DNA from: Noviluteimonas gilva
GTDB lineage: Bacteria; Pseudomonadota; Gammaproteobacteria; Xanthomonadales; Xanthomonadaceae
Direction: 5' to 3'
Assembly: GCF_009740395.1 (NCBI RefSeq)
Contig: NZ_WOXT01000001.1
Location: forward strand, 1,112,464 to 1,176,463
Length of the DNA stretch: 64,000 nt
Part shown: positions 52,477 to 64,000 of the stretch, piece after piece
How the letters are laid out: every line of letters starts with the position of its first letter
Numbering within the stretch: position 1 is the stretch's first letter
Position numbers and translations under genes: made by a program
Notes under the pieces: generated by a model
The model's database searches: none
What the model was told of the DNA's origin: nothing
Seen by the model: only the letters and a program-made list of their open reading frames with translations

Positions 52477-54878
52477 ATGCAGCCGTCGTCGACGTCCTGC
52501 CCGCGCGCGACACGACCTGCTTCCACTGCCGCGAGCCGCTCCCCGCACACGCACCTTCGCTGAAGCTCGACGGCATTGAGCGCGGCTTCTGCTGCGATGG
52601 ATGCGCCGCCGCCGCGCAATGGATCCGCGACGCACGACTGAGCGATTACTACCGCCTGCGCAGCGAAGCCGCCGGCCGCGTCGAGCGCGACGACGACGCG
52701 CTCGCGTGGTGGGATCGCGAAGACATCCTCGTCGCACATGCGCGCGCCGTGCCCGGCGGCCGCGAACTCATCCTGCTGACCGACGGCATGCGCTGCGCCG
52801 CATGCGCGTGGCTGATCGACCGCGCGCTGCGCCTGGAGCCCGGCGTGCTCGACGTGTCGGCCAACGCGGTGACCGGCCGCATTCGCCTTGCGTGGGATCC
52901 GGCGCGCACCGCGTTGTCGGCGCCGTTGCGTCGCCTGCAATCGCTCGGCTATCGGCCGTTCCTTGCGACGGGCACGGAGCGCGAACGCGCGCGTGTCGCC
53001 GAACGCAACCGCGCGCTGTTGCGCCTAGGCGTCGCGGGATTGGGCGCGGTGCAGGCGATGATGTTCACCGAGGCGCTGTACCTGGATACCGCCGGCGCGA
53101 TGTCGCATCCCATGCGCGACTTCCTGCGGTGGATCGCCTTCCTGATCGCCACGCCGGTCGTGTTCTGGTCGGGTTGGACGTTCCTGGCCGGTTGCGCGCG
53201 CGAGTTGCGCGAGCGACGCCTCGGCGCCGACACGCTGGTCGCGACTTCGGTGCTGCTGGCGTATTTCGCGAGCCTGTATGCAACGCTGACCGGCGGCCCG
53301 CACGTCTGGTACGACGCGGCGGTGATGTTCGTCTTCCTGTTGCTCGCCGCGCGCATGCTGGAACAACGCGCGCGCTCGGCGGCGAGTGCGCGCGTGGATG
53401 CGCTGGCCCGCGCGCGTCCGGCCTTCGCCGTGCGCGAACGCGACGGGCAGCGCGAAACTATCTCGCTCGAAGCACTGCAACCGGGCGATATCGCGTGCGT
53501 CGCTGCGGGCGCAGGCGTTCCCGCCGACGGGGCCTTGCTCGATGCGCAGGCCTGGTTCGAGGAATCGCTGCTGACCGGCGAATCCACGCCGGTGCGCAAA
53601 CGCGAAGGCGACCCGGTCTTCGCCGGCACCGCATGTCGCGAAGTCCCGGCGCGCATTCGCGTGGCATCGACGGGCGCGGCGACGCGCCTGTCGCAACTTG
53701 CGGCGCTGGTCGAGCGCGCGCAGGCGAATCGGCCGGCGATCGCGCGCATGGCCGATCGCGTGGCGATGGGATTCGTGGTCGCGCTACTCGTGATCGCGAC
53801 GCTCGTGTTCTTCGCATGGCGTGTGTACGCGCCGGATCGCGCGCTCGATGTCGTCCTCGCGCTGTTGGTGATCAGCTGCCCGTGCGCGCTGTCGCTGGCG
53901 ATTCCCGCCGCGCTGGCGACGTCCAACGGTGCGCTCGCGCGCATGGGCGTGCTGCCGGTGGGCGTGGATGCGCTCGATCGCCTGGCGCGCGTCACCGACG
54001 TGGTGTTCGACAAGACAGGCACGCTGGGTGATGCGGTGCCTGCGCTGGCGAGCGTGGAAACCTTCGACGCCATTTCCCGCGAACTAGCGCTGCGAATCGC
54101 GGCCGCACTGGAGCGCGACAGCGGACATCCGCTGGCGTCGACGTTCGCGCCGTTCCGCGATGCCGCCGATCGCATCGAAGACGCGCGCAGCGTGCCGGGG
54201 CAGGGCGTGCAGGGTCGCGTCGATGGTGTTGCGTGGCGCTTCGGTCACGCGCCGTTCGCGACGGGTGGTGACGACGACGGCGCGCTGTGGCTCGGCGATG
54301 GCGCGCGTGCATTCGCACGCTTCGCGATCCGCGAGCAGCCGCGCGCCGACGCGGCGGAAACGCTTCGCGCACTGCGTGCGCAGGGCCTGATCCTCCACCT
54401 GTGCAGCGGTGATGGCCACTCGGCGGTCCACCGATTCGCCGGCGGGCTGCACTTCGATACGGTCCGCGCGCGCCAATCGCCGGAAGACAAGCTCGCCTGC
54501 GTCCGCGCGTTGCAGGCGCAGGGCCGCGTCGTCGCCATGGTCGGCGACGGATTGAACGATGCGCCCGTGCTCGCGGGCGCCGATGTCTCCATCGCGGTCG
54601 CCGATGGCGCGGCGCTTGCGCAACGCGCGGCCGACCTCGTCCTCGCCACGCCTGCGCTGCATCGCATCGCGGAGGCGATCGCGCTCGCGCGCGAGACGCG
54701 ACGCGTGATCCGGCAGAACCTCGCGTGGGCGATCGGCTGGAATCTGGTCGCATTGCCCATCGCGGCGCTCGGTTTGGTCACGCCGTGGATCGCGGCGCTG
54801 GGCATGGCGCTGTCGTCGCTCACGGTGACGCTCAATGCGTTGCGCCTGGCCCGCGAACGCAAGGCGTCGGTCGCATGA
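52473..54878 (+). CDS. ccoI: Copper-exporting-type P1B ATPase for cbb3 assembly
   Basis: An 801-residue ATPase delivering copper for the CuB centre. Domains in order: an N-terminal cysteine cluster (CFHC at 16-19, CCDGC at 40-44), a metal-binding domain with MRCAAC (C108, C111), eight transmembrane helices with the CPC motif at 469-471, the TGES actuator loop, phosphorylated Asp513 in FDKTGT, and the hinge GDGLNDAP. The ATG at 52473 overlaps ccoH; ATG 52482-type alternatives are less likely. Confidence 0.93.
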   Translation: MNAAVVDVLPARDTTCFHCREPLPAHAPSLKLDGIERGFCCDGCAAAAQWIRDARLSDYYRLRSEAAGRVERDDDALAWWDREDILVAHARAVPGGRELILLTDGMRCAACAWLIDRALRLEPGVLDVSANAVTGRIRLAWDPARTALSAPLRRLQSLGYRPFLATGTERERARVAERNRALLRLGVAGLGAVQAMMFTEALYLDTAGAMSHPMRDFLRWIAFLIATPVVFWSGWTFLAGCARELRERRLGADTLVATSVLLAYFASLYATLTGGPHVWYDAAVMFVFLLLAARMLEQRARSAASARVDALARARPAFAVRERDGQRETISLEALQPGDIACVAAGAGVPADGALLDAQAWFEESLLTGESTPVRKREGDPVFAGTACREVPARIRVASTGAATRLSQLAALVERAQANRPAIARMADRVAMGFVVALLVIATLVFFAWRVYAPDRALDVVLALLVISCPCALSLAIPAALATSNGALARMGVLPVGVDALDRLARVTDVVFDKTGTLGDAVPALASVETFDAISRELALRIAAALERDSGHPLASTFAPFRDAADRIEDARSVPGQGVQGRVDGVAWRFGHAPFATGGDDDGALWLGDGARAFARFAIREQPRADAAETLRALRAQGLILHLCSGDGHSAVHRFAGGLHFDTVRARQSPEDKLACVRALQAQGRVVAMVGDGLNDAPVLAGADVSIAVADGAALAQRAADLVLATPALHRIAEAIALARETRRVIRQNLAWAIGWNLVALPIAALGLVTPWIAALGMALSSLTVTLNALRLARERKASVA

Positions 54879-55051
54879 ACATCCTCCTGCTGCTGGTGCC
54901 GCTGGCGCTGATGCTGCTCGTGGTCGCGATCGTCGCGTTCGCGTGGGCCGTGCGTGGCGGGCAGTTCGAAGATCTCGAAACGCCGGCGCTCTCGATCCTC
55001 GCCGACGACGAAGCGCCACCGGCGCCGCCGGAGCGCAACGATGACGCTTGA
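54875..55051 (+). CDS. ccoS: cbb3 maturation protein CcoS
   Basis: A 58-residue protein: one transmembrane helix (about 2-25) followed by the typical WAVRGGQFEDLETPA segment and an acidic tail. It is required for cofactor insertion into the oxidase. Start overlaps ccoI stop and the end overlaps the next gene by 11 bases. Confidence 0.92.
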   Translation: MNILLLLVPLALMLLVVAIVAFAWAVRGGQFEDLETPALSILADDEAPPAPPERNDDA

Positions 55052-55760
55052 CTGGCTCGTGCTCGGCGGCGCGTTGCTCACGGGCCTGCTCGGTGGCGCG
55101 CATTGCGCGGCGATGTGCGGCGGCATCGCGACCGGCCTGTCGATCGGGCAACGCAGCGGATGGTGGATCGCCGCGCAACCCAACCTCGGGCGCATCGCCG
55201 GCTACACGATCGCCGGTGCGCTCGCCGGCGGCATCGGCCAGGCGGTGCTCGATGTCGCGCAACTGCCGTGGCTGATCGTCGCGTCGCGCGCGACCGTCGG
55301 AATCGTGTTGGTCCTCGCGGCGCTGCGCCTGCTCGATCGCAGTGGGCGCTTGTCGTTCCTGGCTGTTCCGGGCGCACGGCTCTGGCAACACGTGCGACCG
55401 CTGCAGCGGCGCCTGCTGCCGGCGGACACCACGGCCAAACGCCTCGGGCTCGGCGTGTTGTGGGGCTGGATGCCGTGCGGACTCAGCACGCAGTTGCTCG
55501 TCGCCGCGTGGTTGCAGGCGAGTGCGTGGCATGGCGCGCTGACGATGTTGGCCTTCGGCCTGGCGACCTTGCCGGTGATGTTGCCGCTGACGTGGGCGGG
55601 CGCGCGCTTCGGCCAGCGCCTGCAACGCGGTGGGTGGCGCGTCGCGTCCGCGATGGTCGTGTTGTTCGCGGGTTTGGTGACACTCGCGGGGCCCTGGTTG
55701 ATGCAGGTGCCCGCGTTGCACGGTGCCTTGCAGGCGCTGGGATGCCGCAGCGTTGCGTGA
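55041..55760 (+). CDS. SafE/TauE-family membrane protein of the cco locus
   Basis: A 239-residue protein with six hydrophobic segments and the GGAHCAAMCGGI motif (cysteines about 22 and 26) and WGWMPCGLSTQL; these Cys-containing helices are typical of the SafE/DsbD-like proteins encoded next to ccoS, thought to act in copper or thiol transfer. GGAG precedes the ATG. It ends directly against the convergent fnr stop codon. Confidence 0.87.
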   Translation: MTLDWLVLGGALLTGLLGGAHCAAMCGGIATGLSIGQRSGWWIAAQPNLGRIAGYTIAGALAGGIGQAVLDVAQLPWLIVASRATVGIVLVLAALRLLDRSGRLSFLAVPGARLWQHVRPLQRRLLPADTTAKRLGLGVLWGWMPCGLSTQLLVAAWLQASAWHGALTMLAFGLATLPVMLPLTWAGARFGQRLQRGGWRVASAMVVLFAGLVTLAGPWLMQVPALHGALQALGCRSVA

Positions 55761-56519
55761 TCAGCCGTGCAGGCGATTGCGCGGTTCGGGAAGTTCGGGG
55801 TGGTGCGCGAGACGGTCGAGTTCCGCGCGATCGAGGATCGCCACGCGGCGCCCGTCGACGGCGATGACGCCGTCGTCCTGCAAGCGCGTGAATCCGCGGC
55901 TCACCGTTTCCAGCGCGAGCCCGAGGAAGCGCGCGATGTCCTCGCGGCTCATCGGCAACCGGAATTGACTGTCGGGCTGGCCGATGTGGCGGAAGCGTTC
56001 GGACATGCCGTGCAGGAACAGCGCGATGCGTTCGGACGCCTGGCGGCGCGCAAGCATGTCCAGGTGATCCTGGTCGCGGCCCACGCTGCGGCCGATCACG
56101 CGCAGCAATCGGTGCTGGAGCCCGGGCACTTGCGCGGCAATGTCGGCGAGTTGGTCGAAGGGCACTTCGCACACGTTCGCGACGGTCAGCGCGACCGCAT
56201 CGCAGCGGTGGATGTCGGCGCCGAGCGCATCCAGGCCGATCAGCTCGCCGGGCAAGTGGAAGCCGACGACGCGTTCCTCGCCGTTCTCGCTGATCGATAC
56301 GGTCTTGAAGGCGCCGTCGCGCGCCACGTACACCGCTTCGAGCCGATCGCCCATGCGGAACAGGGACTCGCCGCGCGCGATGGGCCGGCGGCGGCGCACG
56401 ATCGAATCCAGCTGCTGCAGGCCTTCCACGCCGATGCCGGCGGGGAGGCACAACTGCTGCAGCGAGCAGTGCGCGCAACCCCTTCGAAGCGCATTGAGAT
56501 CGACGACAGGCGTGGCCAC
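55761..56519 (-). CDS. fnr: FNR/ANR-type oxygen-sensing regulator
   Basis: About 252 residues, as in E. coli. The [4Fe-4S] cysteines are C15, C18, C24 (GCAHCSLQQLC) and a fourth in ANVCEVPF. The cyclic-nucleotide-like fold follows, then a helix-turn-helix with MSREDIARFLGLALETVSRG, whose E-x2-S-R contacts match FNR box recognition. Start GTG at 56519 is the only reasonable one; no Shine-Dalgarno is evident and a TACAAT lies just upstream. It would activate ccoNOQP through the box at 46876. Confidence 0.93.
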   Translation of the reverse strand: MATPVVDLNALRRGCAHCSLQQLCLPAGIGVEGLQQLDSIVRRRRPIARGESLFRMGDRLEAVYVARDGAFKTVSISENGEERVVGFHLPGELIGLDALGADIHRCDAVALTVANVCEVPFDQLADIAAQVPGLQHRLLRVIGRSVGRDQDHLDMLARRQASERIALFLHGMSERFRHIGQPDSQFRLPMSREDIARFLGLALETVSRGFTRLQDDGVIAVDGRRVAILDRAELDRLAHHPELPEPRNRLHG

Positions 56520-56525
56520 CCGGCC

Positions 56526-56531
56526 ATTGTA
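56526..56531 (-). promoter_or_regulatory. Candidate -10 close to the fnr GTG start
   Basis: On the minus strand TACAAT ends about six bases before the GTG at 56519, so the transcript may start at the start codon (leaderless). A clear -35 is not visible. Confidence 0.35.
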
Positions 56532-56640
56532 GCCGCTGGACTCATCCGTAGCCGGGTCGGCCGCAGGATCGCACGCCCTGCGTTGTGACGATGGGCAGGC
56601 GCACCCGGCGCTTGACCCATCGACCAGTCGAGGCCGCCCG

Positions 56641-57369
56641 ATGTCCGTCACCAATCCGCAGACCGGCACCAACGTGCATGAAATCGCCGAACGCATCTAT
56701 CGCATCAGCACGCCGATCGACCTGCCCGACGGCACCGCGTTCTCCTTCAACCAATACCTGATCGACGACGACGAGCCGCTGCTGTTCCATACCGGATTGC
56801 GGGGCTTGTTCCCGTTCGTGCTGGAAGGCGTGGAGAGCGTGATGCCGGTGACGCGGTTGCGGCATGTCGCGTTCTCGCACGTGGAAGCCGACGAATGCGG
56901 CGCGCTCAACGACTGGCTCGCCGTCGCGCCGAACGCCGCACCGTTGTGCGGCACGATCGCGGCGATCGTGTCGGTGGCCGATCTCGCCGATCGCCCGCCG
57001 CGCGCACTCGCCGATGGGGAAGCGCTGTCGCTCGGCCATCACACCGTGCGCTGGATCGATGCACCGCACCTGCCGCACGGATGGGAATGCGGCTTCATGA
57101 TGGAGGAGCGCACCGGCACGATGTTGTCGGGCGATCTGTTCACGCAACCCGGCCGCGGGCTGCCTGCACTCACCGACACCGACATCCTGGGACCGAGCGA
57201 AGCGTTCCGCGGCGCGATGGATTATTTCTCGCACAGCAAGAACGCGGGCGAATTGCTCGAGAAACTCGCGCGCCACAATCCGACGACGCTCGCGTGCATG
57301 CACGGTAGTGCGTGGCGCGGCGATGGCGCATCATTGCTGCGTGCCCTCGCGGGCGAACTGGCGCGTTGA
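56641..57369 (+). CDS. Flavodiiron-like oxygen-binding diiron protein (MBL fold)
   Basis: A 242-residue metallo-beta-lactamase-fold protein without a flavodoxin domain. Putative iron ligands are His80, Glu82 and Asp84 in SHVEADECG, His146, Asp165 in LSGDLF, and His221 in CMHGSAW; this spacing closely follows flavodiiron proteins, except that the residue after Asp84 is Glu rather than His. It may bind or reduce O2 or NO. It is divergent from fnr and is followed three bases after its stop by an SDR gene. Assigned by motif, not by full alignment. Confidence 0.83.
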   Translation: MSVTNPQTGTNVHEIAERIYRISTPIDLPDGTAFSFNQYLIDDDEPLLFHTGLRGLFPFVLEGVESVMPVTRLRHVAFSHVEADECGALNDWLAVAPNAAPLCGTIAAIVSVADLADRPPRALADGEALSLGHHTVRWIDAPHLPHGWECGFMMEERTGTMLSGDLFTQPGRGLPALTDTDILGPSEAFRGAMDYFSHSKNAGELLEKLARHNPTTLACMHGSAWRGDGASLLRALAGELAR

Positions 57370-57372
57370 CTC

Positions 57373-58038
57373 ATGAGCAAGACGGTCGTTGTGACGGGTG
57401 CGAATCGTGGGATCGGATTGGCGCTGGCTCAGCAGTTCGCCGAGCGCGGCGATCGCGTGATCGGCGTGTGCCGCAAATCGAGCGAAGCGCTGGAAGCCAC
57501 CGGCGCGCGCGTGGAAGCAGGCGTCGACGTCACCGACCAGGCCGCCGTGCAAGCGCTCGCGCAACGCCTGCGCGACGAACGCATCGACATCCTCGTCGCC
57601 AACGCCGGCATCCTGGAACGCGATTCGCTCGATCCGCTCGACATCGACGCAATCCGGCGGCAGTTCGAAGTGAACACGCTCGGCCCGTTGATCGTCGTGC
57701 GCGCGTTGCGCGATTCGCTCACCAGCGGCGCGAAGGTCGGCCTGATGACCAGCCGCATGGGCTCGATGCAGGACAACACGTCGGGCGGGTATTACGGGTA
57801 TCGCGCGTCGAAGGCCGCGTTGAACGCGATCGGCAAATCCTTGTCGCTGGATCTCTCGGCGCGCGGTGTCTCGGTCGTGCTGTTGCATCCGGGCTATGTC
57901 GCCACCGAAATGGTCGGCGGGTCCGGCGATGTCACGCCGGAAGAAGCGGCGACGCAATTGATCGCGCGCATCGATGCGCTGACGCCCGAACAATCGGGGA
58001 CGTTCCAGCACGCGAACGGCACGGCGTTGCCCTGGTAG
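57373..58038 (+). CDS. Short-chain dehydrogenase/reductase (C-factor-like)
   Basis: A 221-residue classical SDR: TGANRGIGLALA at 8-19, NAG at about 77-79, catalytic YRASKAALN (Tyr and Lys spaced by three residues), and PGYVATEM. Size and pattern resemble CsgA/YciK-type reductases. The substrate is unknown. Its stop abuts the stop of the convergent YihY gene. Confidence 0.85.
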   Translation: MSKTVVVTGANRGIGLALAQQFAERGDRVIGVCRKSSEALEATGARVEAGVDVTDQAAVQALAQRLRDERIDILVANAGILERDSLDPLDIDAIRRQFEVNTLGPLIVVRALRDSLTSGAKVGLMTSRMGSMQDNTSGGYYGYRASKAALNAIGKSLSLDLSARGVSVVLLHPGYVATEMVGGSGDVTPEEAATQLIARIDALTPEQSGTFQHANGTALPW

Positions 58039-61234
<3,196 letters not shown>

Positions 61235-61254
61235 AGCGGCAGCGGCGAACATGA

Positions 61255-61286
61255 GGGCCCGGACGACGCTGTCGACGGGCCCTTTT
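61255..61286 (+). terminator. Rho-independent terminator of katG
   Basis: GGGCCCG (61255-61261) and CGGGCCC (61276-61282) form a 7-bp GC stem that extends through GAC/GTC in the loop, followed by TTTT. It begins 20 bases after the katG stop. Confidence 0.85.
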
Positions 61287-61325
61287 CGCTGCCTTGGTAG
61301 GATGGCGGTCCAGAAGGAGATCCGC

Positions 61326-62495
61326 ATGTCTGCCGTCGAAACCCCCGGGCCCCTGCTGCTCACGCCGAAATTCCGCAACGAGATCGTCCAGCGCTTCGGG
61401 CTGACCGAGGCGTTCGTCCAGCAGATGTTCGGCGCCACCGGGCGCAAGACGCCGGGCAAGGAAATCGATCAGTGGGAAGACCTGATCGACCCCGCGCAGC
61501 AGATGTCGAGCGCGTACATCCATTTCGCGCTGTCCAACGTCGTGCGCGGCCGCCAGGCGCGCGACCTGATCGTGCGCGAGACCGGCATCAAGTCCGGCAG
61601 GAGCCTGGATGTGGGCAGCGCGTACGGCGGCATGGTCGCCGCCTTCGCCGAATCGGGGTTCGCCGCGCAGGGCGTTGAGATCGACGCTGCTTGGTGCGAC
61701 CTGGGTAACCTCAATTGCAGGAGCAAGGGCTTCGGCGACCTGATCCGTTGCGGCGACTTCCTCACGCAGAGCGATTTCGGCAAGCACGACGTGGTCACGT
61801 GCAACGACGTCATCGAACACGTCATGGCCCCGCGCCAGGCGATCGAAAAGATGGCGGCGATGCTCAACCCCGGCGGCGCGCTCTACCTCGTGATCCCCAA
61901 TGGCCGTTCGTGGGACCACGTGGTGCGCGACGGGCATTACGGGCAATTCGCGATCAACCTGCTCGATCACCACGCCGCCGCGGCGTACTACGACGCGGCG
62001 TGCCGTTCGATGTTCGGTCGTCCGTATTCGTGCGGCGAGTTCTATGACCTGGAGTGGTACGTCGACGTCATCGGCGCGCAGGGGTTGCACGCGCGCGTGC
62101 GTCGCCCGGGGGTCGTGAAGTTGCCGGAGCAGGCGGCGTTCGACGAGATCCTGGCGAAACTCGACAAGGCGAACGCCGAGTGGAAGCCGGCGAAGCTGCC
62201 GGAGATCCTGGTCGACAACGTGCGCAACGCCTTCGCGCGTTATCGCCGCGCGCTGGAACGCGACTATGCAGCCGCGCGCGTGGATCCGTCGAAGCACGAA
62301 CACTTCGCCGACACCTACCTCACGCCGTTCTGGACGGTGATCGCGCGTCGGCCGGGCGGCAACTACGTGCCCGCCACGCCCGTGGATTCGGCGGCGGCGA
62401 AAGCACCGCCCGCGCCATCGGCACCGCCGCGCAGCCAGATGCGGCGCGTGCTCGGTGGCGTCAAGCGCAGGTTCTTGCGTTTGGTCAGCGCGTGA
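61326..62495 (+). CDS. Class I SAM-dependent methyltransferase
   Basis: A 389-residue protein. The SAM-binding motif is SLDVGSAYGGMVAAF (about 96-110), followed by VEID, the motif CNDVIEHVMAPRQAIE and a strand with GGALYLVIPNGRSW. Extra N-terminal helices and a long C-terminal region, with a Pro/Ala-rich tail ending in basic residues, are unlike small-molecule housekeeping enzymes; a glycan or lipid acceptor is possible. AGAAGGAG precedes the ATG at 61326. It is isolated from katG by the terminator. Confidence 0.82.
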   Translation: MSAVETPGPLLLTPKFRNEIVQRFGLTEAFVQQMFGATGRKTPGKEIDQWEDLIDPAQQMSSAYIHFALSNVVRGRQARDLIVRETGIKSGRSLDVGSAYGGMVAAFAESGFAAQGVEIDAAWCDLGNLNCRSKGFGDLIRCGDFLTQSDFGKHDVVTCNDVIEHVMAPRQAIEKMAAMLNPGGALYLVIPNGRSWDHVVRDGHYGQFAINLLDHHAAAAYYDAACRSMFGRPYSCGEFYDLEWYVDVIGAQGLHARVRRPGVVKLPEQAAFDEILAKLDKANAEWKPAKLPEILVDNVRNAFARYRRALERDYAAARVDPSKHEHFADTYLTPFWTVIARRPGGNYVPATPVDSAAAKAPPAPSAPPRSQMRRVLGGVKRRFLRLVSA

Positions 62496-62506
62496 ATCGG
62501 AACGGC

Positions 62507-62523
62507 CGCGCCCTCAGGGCGCG
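62507..62523. terminator. Hairpin spanning the stop of the repeat-protein gene
   Basis: CGCGCCC-TCA-GGGCGCG is a perfect 7-bp stem whose loop contains the stop codon of the minus-strand gene; it lies 12 bases after the methyltransferase stop. It could serve as a bidirectional end for both converging genes. No T-run is present. Confidence 0.4.
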
Positions 62524-64000
62524 ACCGACCACGAAATCGGCAGCGTGGTGACGGACGTCAGGAACGAACTCGACGCGCTGCGCCAGATCACGTTGTTGCC
62601 CGTCGTCGCGTTGCGCCACAACAGGTCCGCGCGGCGATCGCCGTTGTAGTCGGCCACCGCTTCGATGCGCCATGCGGTGTTGGCGATCGCGGTGACCGGC
62701 ACGCCCATCGCGGAGTTCGCCGAACGCCAGATCGCGTTCTGCCCCGACACGTTGCGCCACACGACATCCGCGCGGCCGTCGCCGTCGAAATCGCCGATAC
62801 CGGCTGCGCTCCAGGTGGTCGCGAGCGTGGTGACCGAGGTCGGCGTCGCGCTCGAAGCACTGCGCCACACCGAATTGGCACCCGTCGACCCATTGCGCCA
62901 CAGCAAGTCGGCGCGGCCATCGCCGCTGAAGTCGCCCACGCCCGCGATGCGCCATGGCTGCGGCAATGTCGAAACCGCCGTACGCAGCGCGGAACTGCCC
63001 GAACGCCAGATCGCGTTCTGGCCCGACAGATTGCGCCACACGATGTCCGACTTGCCGTCGCCGTCGAAGTCGCCGATGCCGCCGACGCTCCACGTCGAAT
63101 CCAGCGACGTGACGGAGGTGAGGAACGAACTCGACCCGCTGCGCCAGATCACATTCGCGCCGGTGGTCGAATTGCGCCACAACAAATCGGCGCGGCCGTC
63201 GCCGTTGAAGTCGCCGATGCCGGCGATGCGCCATTGCAGGTTCGTCACCGCGGTCACGCCGACGCGCGTGGCCGAATTGGCCGAATACCAGATCGCGTTC
63301 TGCCCCGACAGGTTGCGCCACGCCAGGTCGGAGCGTCCGTCGCCGTTGAAATCCGCCCAGGGCCGCGCCGTCGGCGTGGTGACCAGGCACGTGCTCGAAC
63401 ACGCGTCGCCGTTGGACACATTGCCGTCGTCGCATTGTTCGAGACCTTCGATCGCGCCGTTGCCGCAGGTCGAAGGCGGCACCGTGCCGAGCGTGTTGTT
63501 GTTGTTCCGCGGCGCCGGCAGGCCGCTGGTGAAGTCGGCGGCGCAATTGTCGGTGTCGTCGCTGGCATCGAGCATCGTCGTCGACGTGCCGCCGTTGATG
63601 CGCCGAATGGCCGCGCGTCCCGACACCAGGCCACCACCCGTCGCGTTGAACGGCGTGCCCACGCCCGCGGTGCCGCCGGTGAAGGCGCCCCACGCTACGC
63701 AATCGATGCCGTCGGCAAAGCAGACCTTGCCGCCCGCCGCCATCAGCGACGCGGGCATCGTGAAATCCGCCTGGACATTGAAGAACGCGACCGCTTCCGG
63801 CGTCGCGATCAGGATCTTCGCGTTGTTGGCGCCGTTGGGCACATTGCTCGGGAACGCGAAGCTGCCCGTGAGTTGCCCGGCGGCGTTGAAGAACTGGAAG
63901 TCGTGCCCGTCGACGAGGTTCTGCCCGGCCGCGTTCATCTGCAATACGACGTACTGCGCCTGCGGCGCCGCGCGCGTGCCGGGGAAGATTTCCACGATGT
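62514..64000 (-). CDS. Secreted FG-GAP/VCBS repeat protein, 5' part outside window
   Basis: At least 495 residues read in one frame to the window edge; codons before the first ATG (63995) continue coding, so the start and signal peptide lie beyond the window. The first part (IFPGTRAAPQAQYVVLQMNAAG ... KVCFADGIDCVAWG) looks like a lamin-tail-like domain, followed by a cysteine-rich stretch (CGNGAIEGLEQCDDGN...CSSTC) resembling DUF4215 repeats, then six 47-residue Asp-rich FG-GAP repeats. Such proteins are secreted calcium-binding surface proteins. Function unknown. Confidence 0.83.
   Translation of the reverse strand, partial: IVEIFPGTRAAPQAQYVVLQMNAAGQNLVDGHDFQFFNAAGQLTGSFAFPSNVPNGANNAKILIATPEAVAFFNVQADFTMPASLMAAGGKVCFADGIDCVAWGAFTGGTAGVGTPFNATGGGLVSGRAAIRRINGGTSTTMLDASDDTDNCAADFTSGLPAPRNNNNTLGTVPPSTCGNGAIEGLEQCDDGNVSNGDACSSTCLVTTPTARPWADFNGDGRSDLAWRNLSGQNAIWYSANSATRVGVTAVTNLQWRIAGIGDFNGDGRADLLWRNSTTGANVIWRSGSSSFLTSVTSLDSTWSVGGIGDFDGDGKSDIVWRNLSGQNAIWRSGSSALRTAVSTLPQPWRIAGVGDFSGDGRADLLWRNGSTGANSVWRSASSATPTSVTTLATTWSAAGIGDFDGDGRADVVWRNVSGQNAIWRSANSAMGVPVTAIANTAWRIEAVADYNGDRRADLLWRNATTGNNVIWRSASSSFLTSVTTLPISWSVAP
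62520..63365 (-). repeat. Six tandem 141-bp FG-GAP repeats
   Basis: Six in-frame copies with a 141-base (47-residue) period, each with a calcium-loop-like core such as DFNGDGRADLLWRN, DFDGDGKSDIVWRN or DYNGDRRADLLWRN. The copies alternate between a LSGQNAIW type and a TTGANVIW type, so the real unit may be a 94-residue pair. Confidence 0.8.

Overview
The window is high-GC DNA (roughly two thirds G+C, with G or C in most third codon positions), densely packed, with no rRNA, tRNA, insertion sequence, prophage or CRISPR array that I can see. Gene content and order suggest a Gammaproteobacterium of the Xanthomonadaceae/Lysobacteraceae, something like Lysobacter: purC, a short membrane J-domain gene, rpe and trpE in a row; an ANR/FNR-type cbb3 oxidase locus ccoNOQP-GHIS; TonB-dependent receptors; a MarR-hpd-hmgA tyrosine locus. 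This is judged by eye, not by database comparison.

Region 1 (1-25.8 kb) is a large catabolic island. An IclR regulator (4975-5790) heads a minus-strand unit iclR, beta-ketoadipyl-CoA thiolase, TPR-sulfotransferase, TonB-dependent receptor. Divergently, 14 plus-strand genes (5910-25825) follow with gaps of at most 26 bases and many ATGA-type overlaps: aminotransferase, aldehyde dehydrogenase, CoA-transferase A and B, second aminotransferase, CehA-like secreted metallohydrolase, S9 peptidase, P1 (DmpA-like) peptidase, secreted amidohydrolase, APC permease, Rieske oxygenase, GcvT-like methyltransferase and two FAD oxidoreductases. Two 15-bp palindromes 20 bp apart lie between the two units and are the probable IclR operators. 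The logic looks like outer-membrane uptake, extracytoplasmic hydrolysis, permease import, oxidative N-demethylation or amine oxidation, transamination, semialdehyde oxidation, CoA activation and thiolysis. The substrate is unknown and this is the best candidate for an undescribed pathway.

Region 2 (25.8-28.9 kb) holds a MarR regulator divergent from hpd and hmgA (tyrosine to maleylacetoacetate) with a perfect palindrome in the promoter. Region 3 (28.9-43.4 kb) is mostly housekeeping: cation antiporters including nhaA, an epimerase-like protein, a DMT exporter, an Mpo1-like protein, purC, rpe, trpE, several small secreted proteins, an MscS channel, and a response regulator-DUF3300-DUF2950 operon.

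Region 4 (43.4-58.0 kb) is a respiratory and redox block: a FixLJ-like two-component pair, an outer-membrane beta-barrel protein, an FNR box, the cbb3 oxidase with its assembly genes (including an unrecognised 94-residue membrane protein and a CcoG with a large insertion), a SafE-family protein, fnr itself, a stand-alone flavodiiron-like oxygen-binding protein and an SDR. Region 5 (58.0-64 kb) has a YihY-family membrane protein with a suspect 5' end, katG with a clear terminator, a SAM methyltransferase, and the 3' part of a secreted repeat protein.

Convergent neighbours are extremely tight: five tail-to-tail pairs have abutting, overlapping or nearly abutting stop codons.
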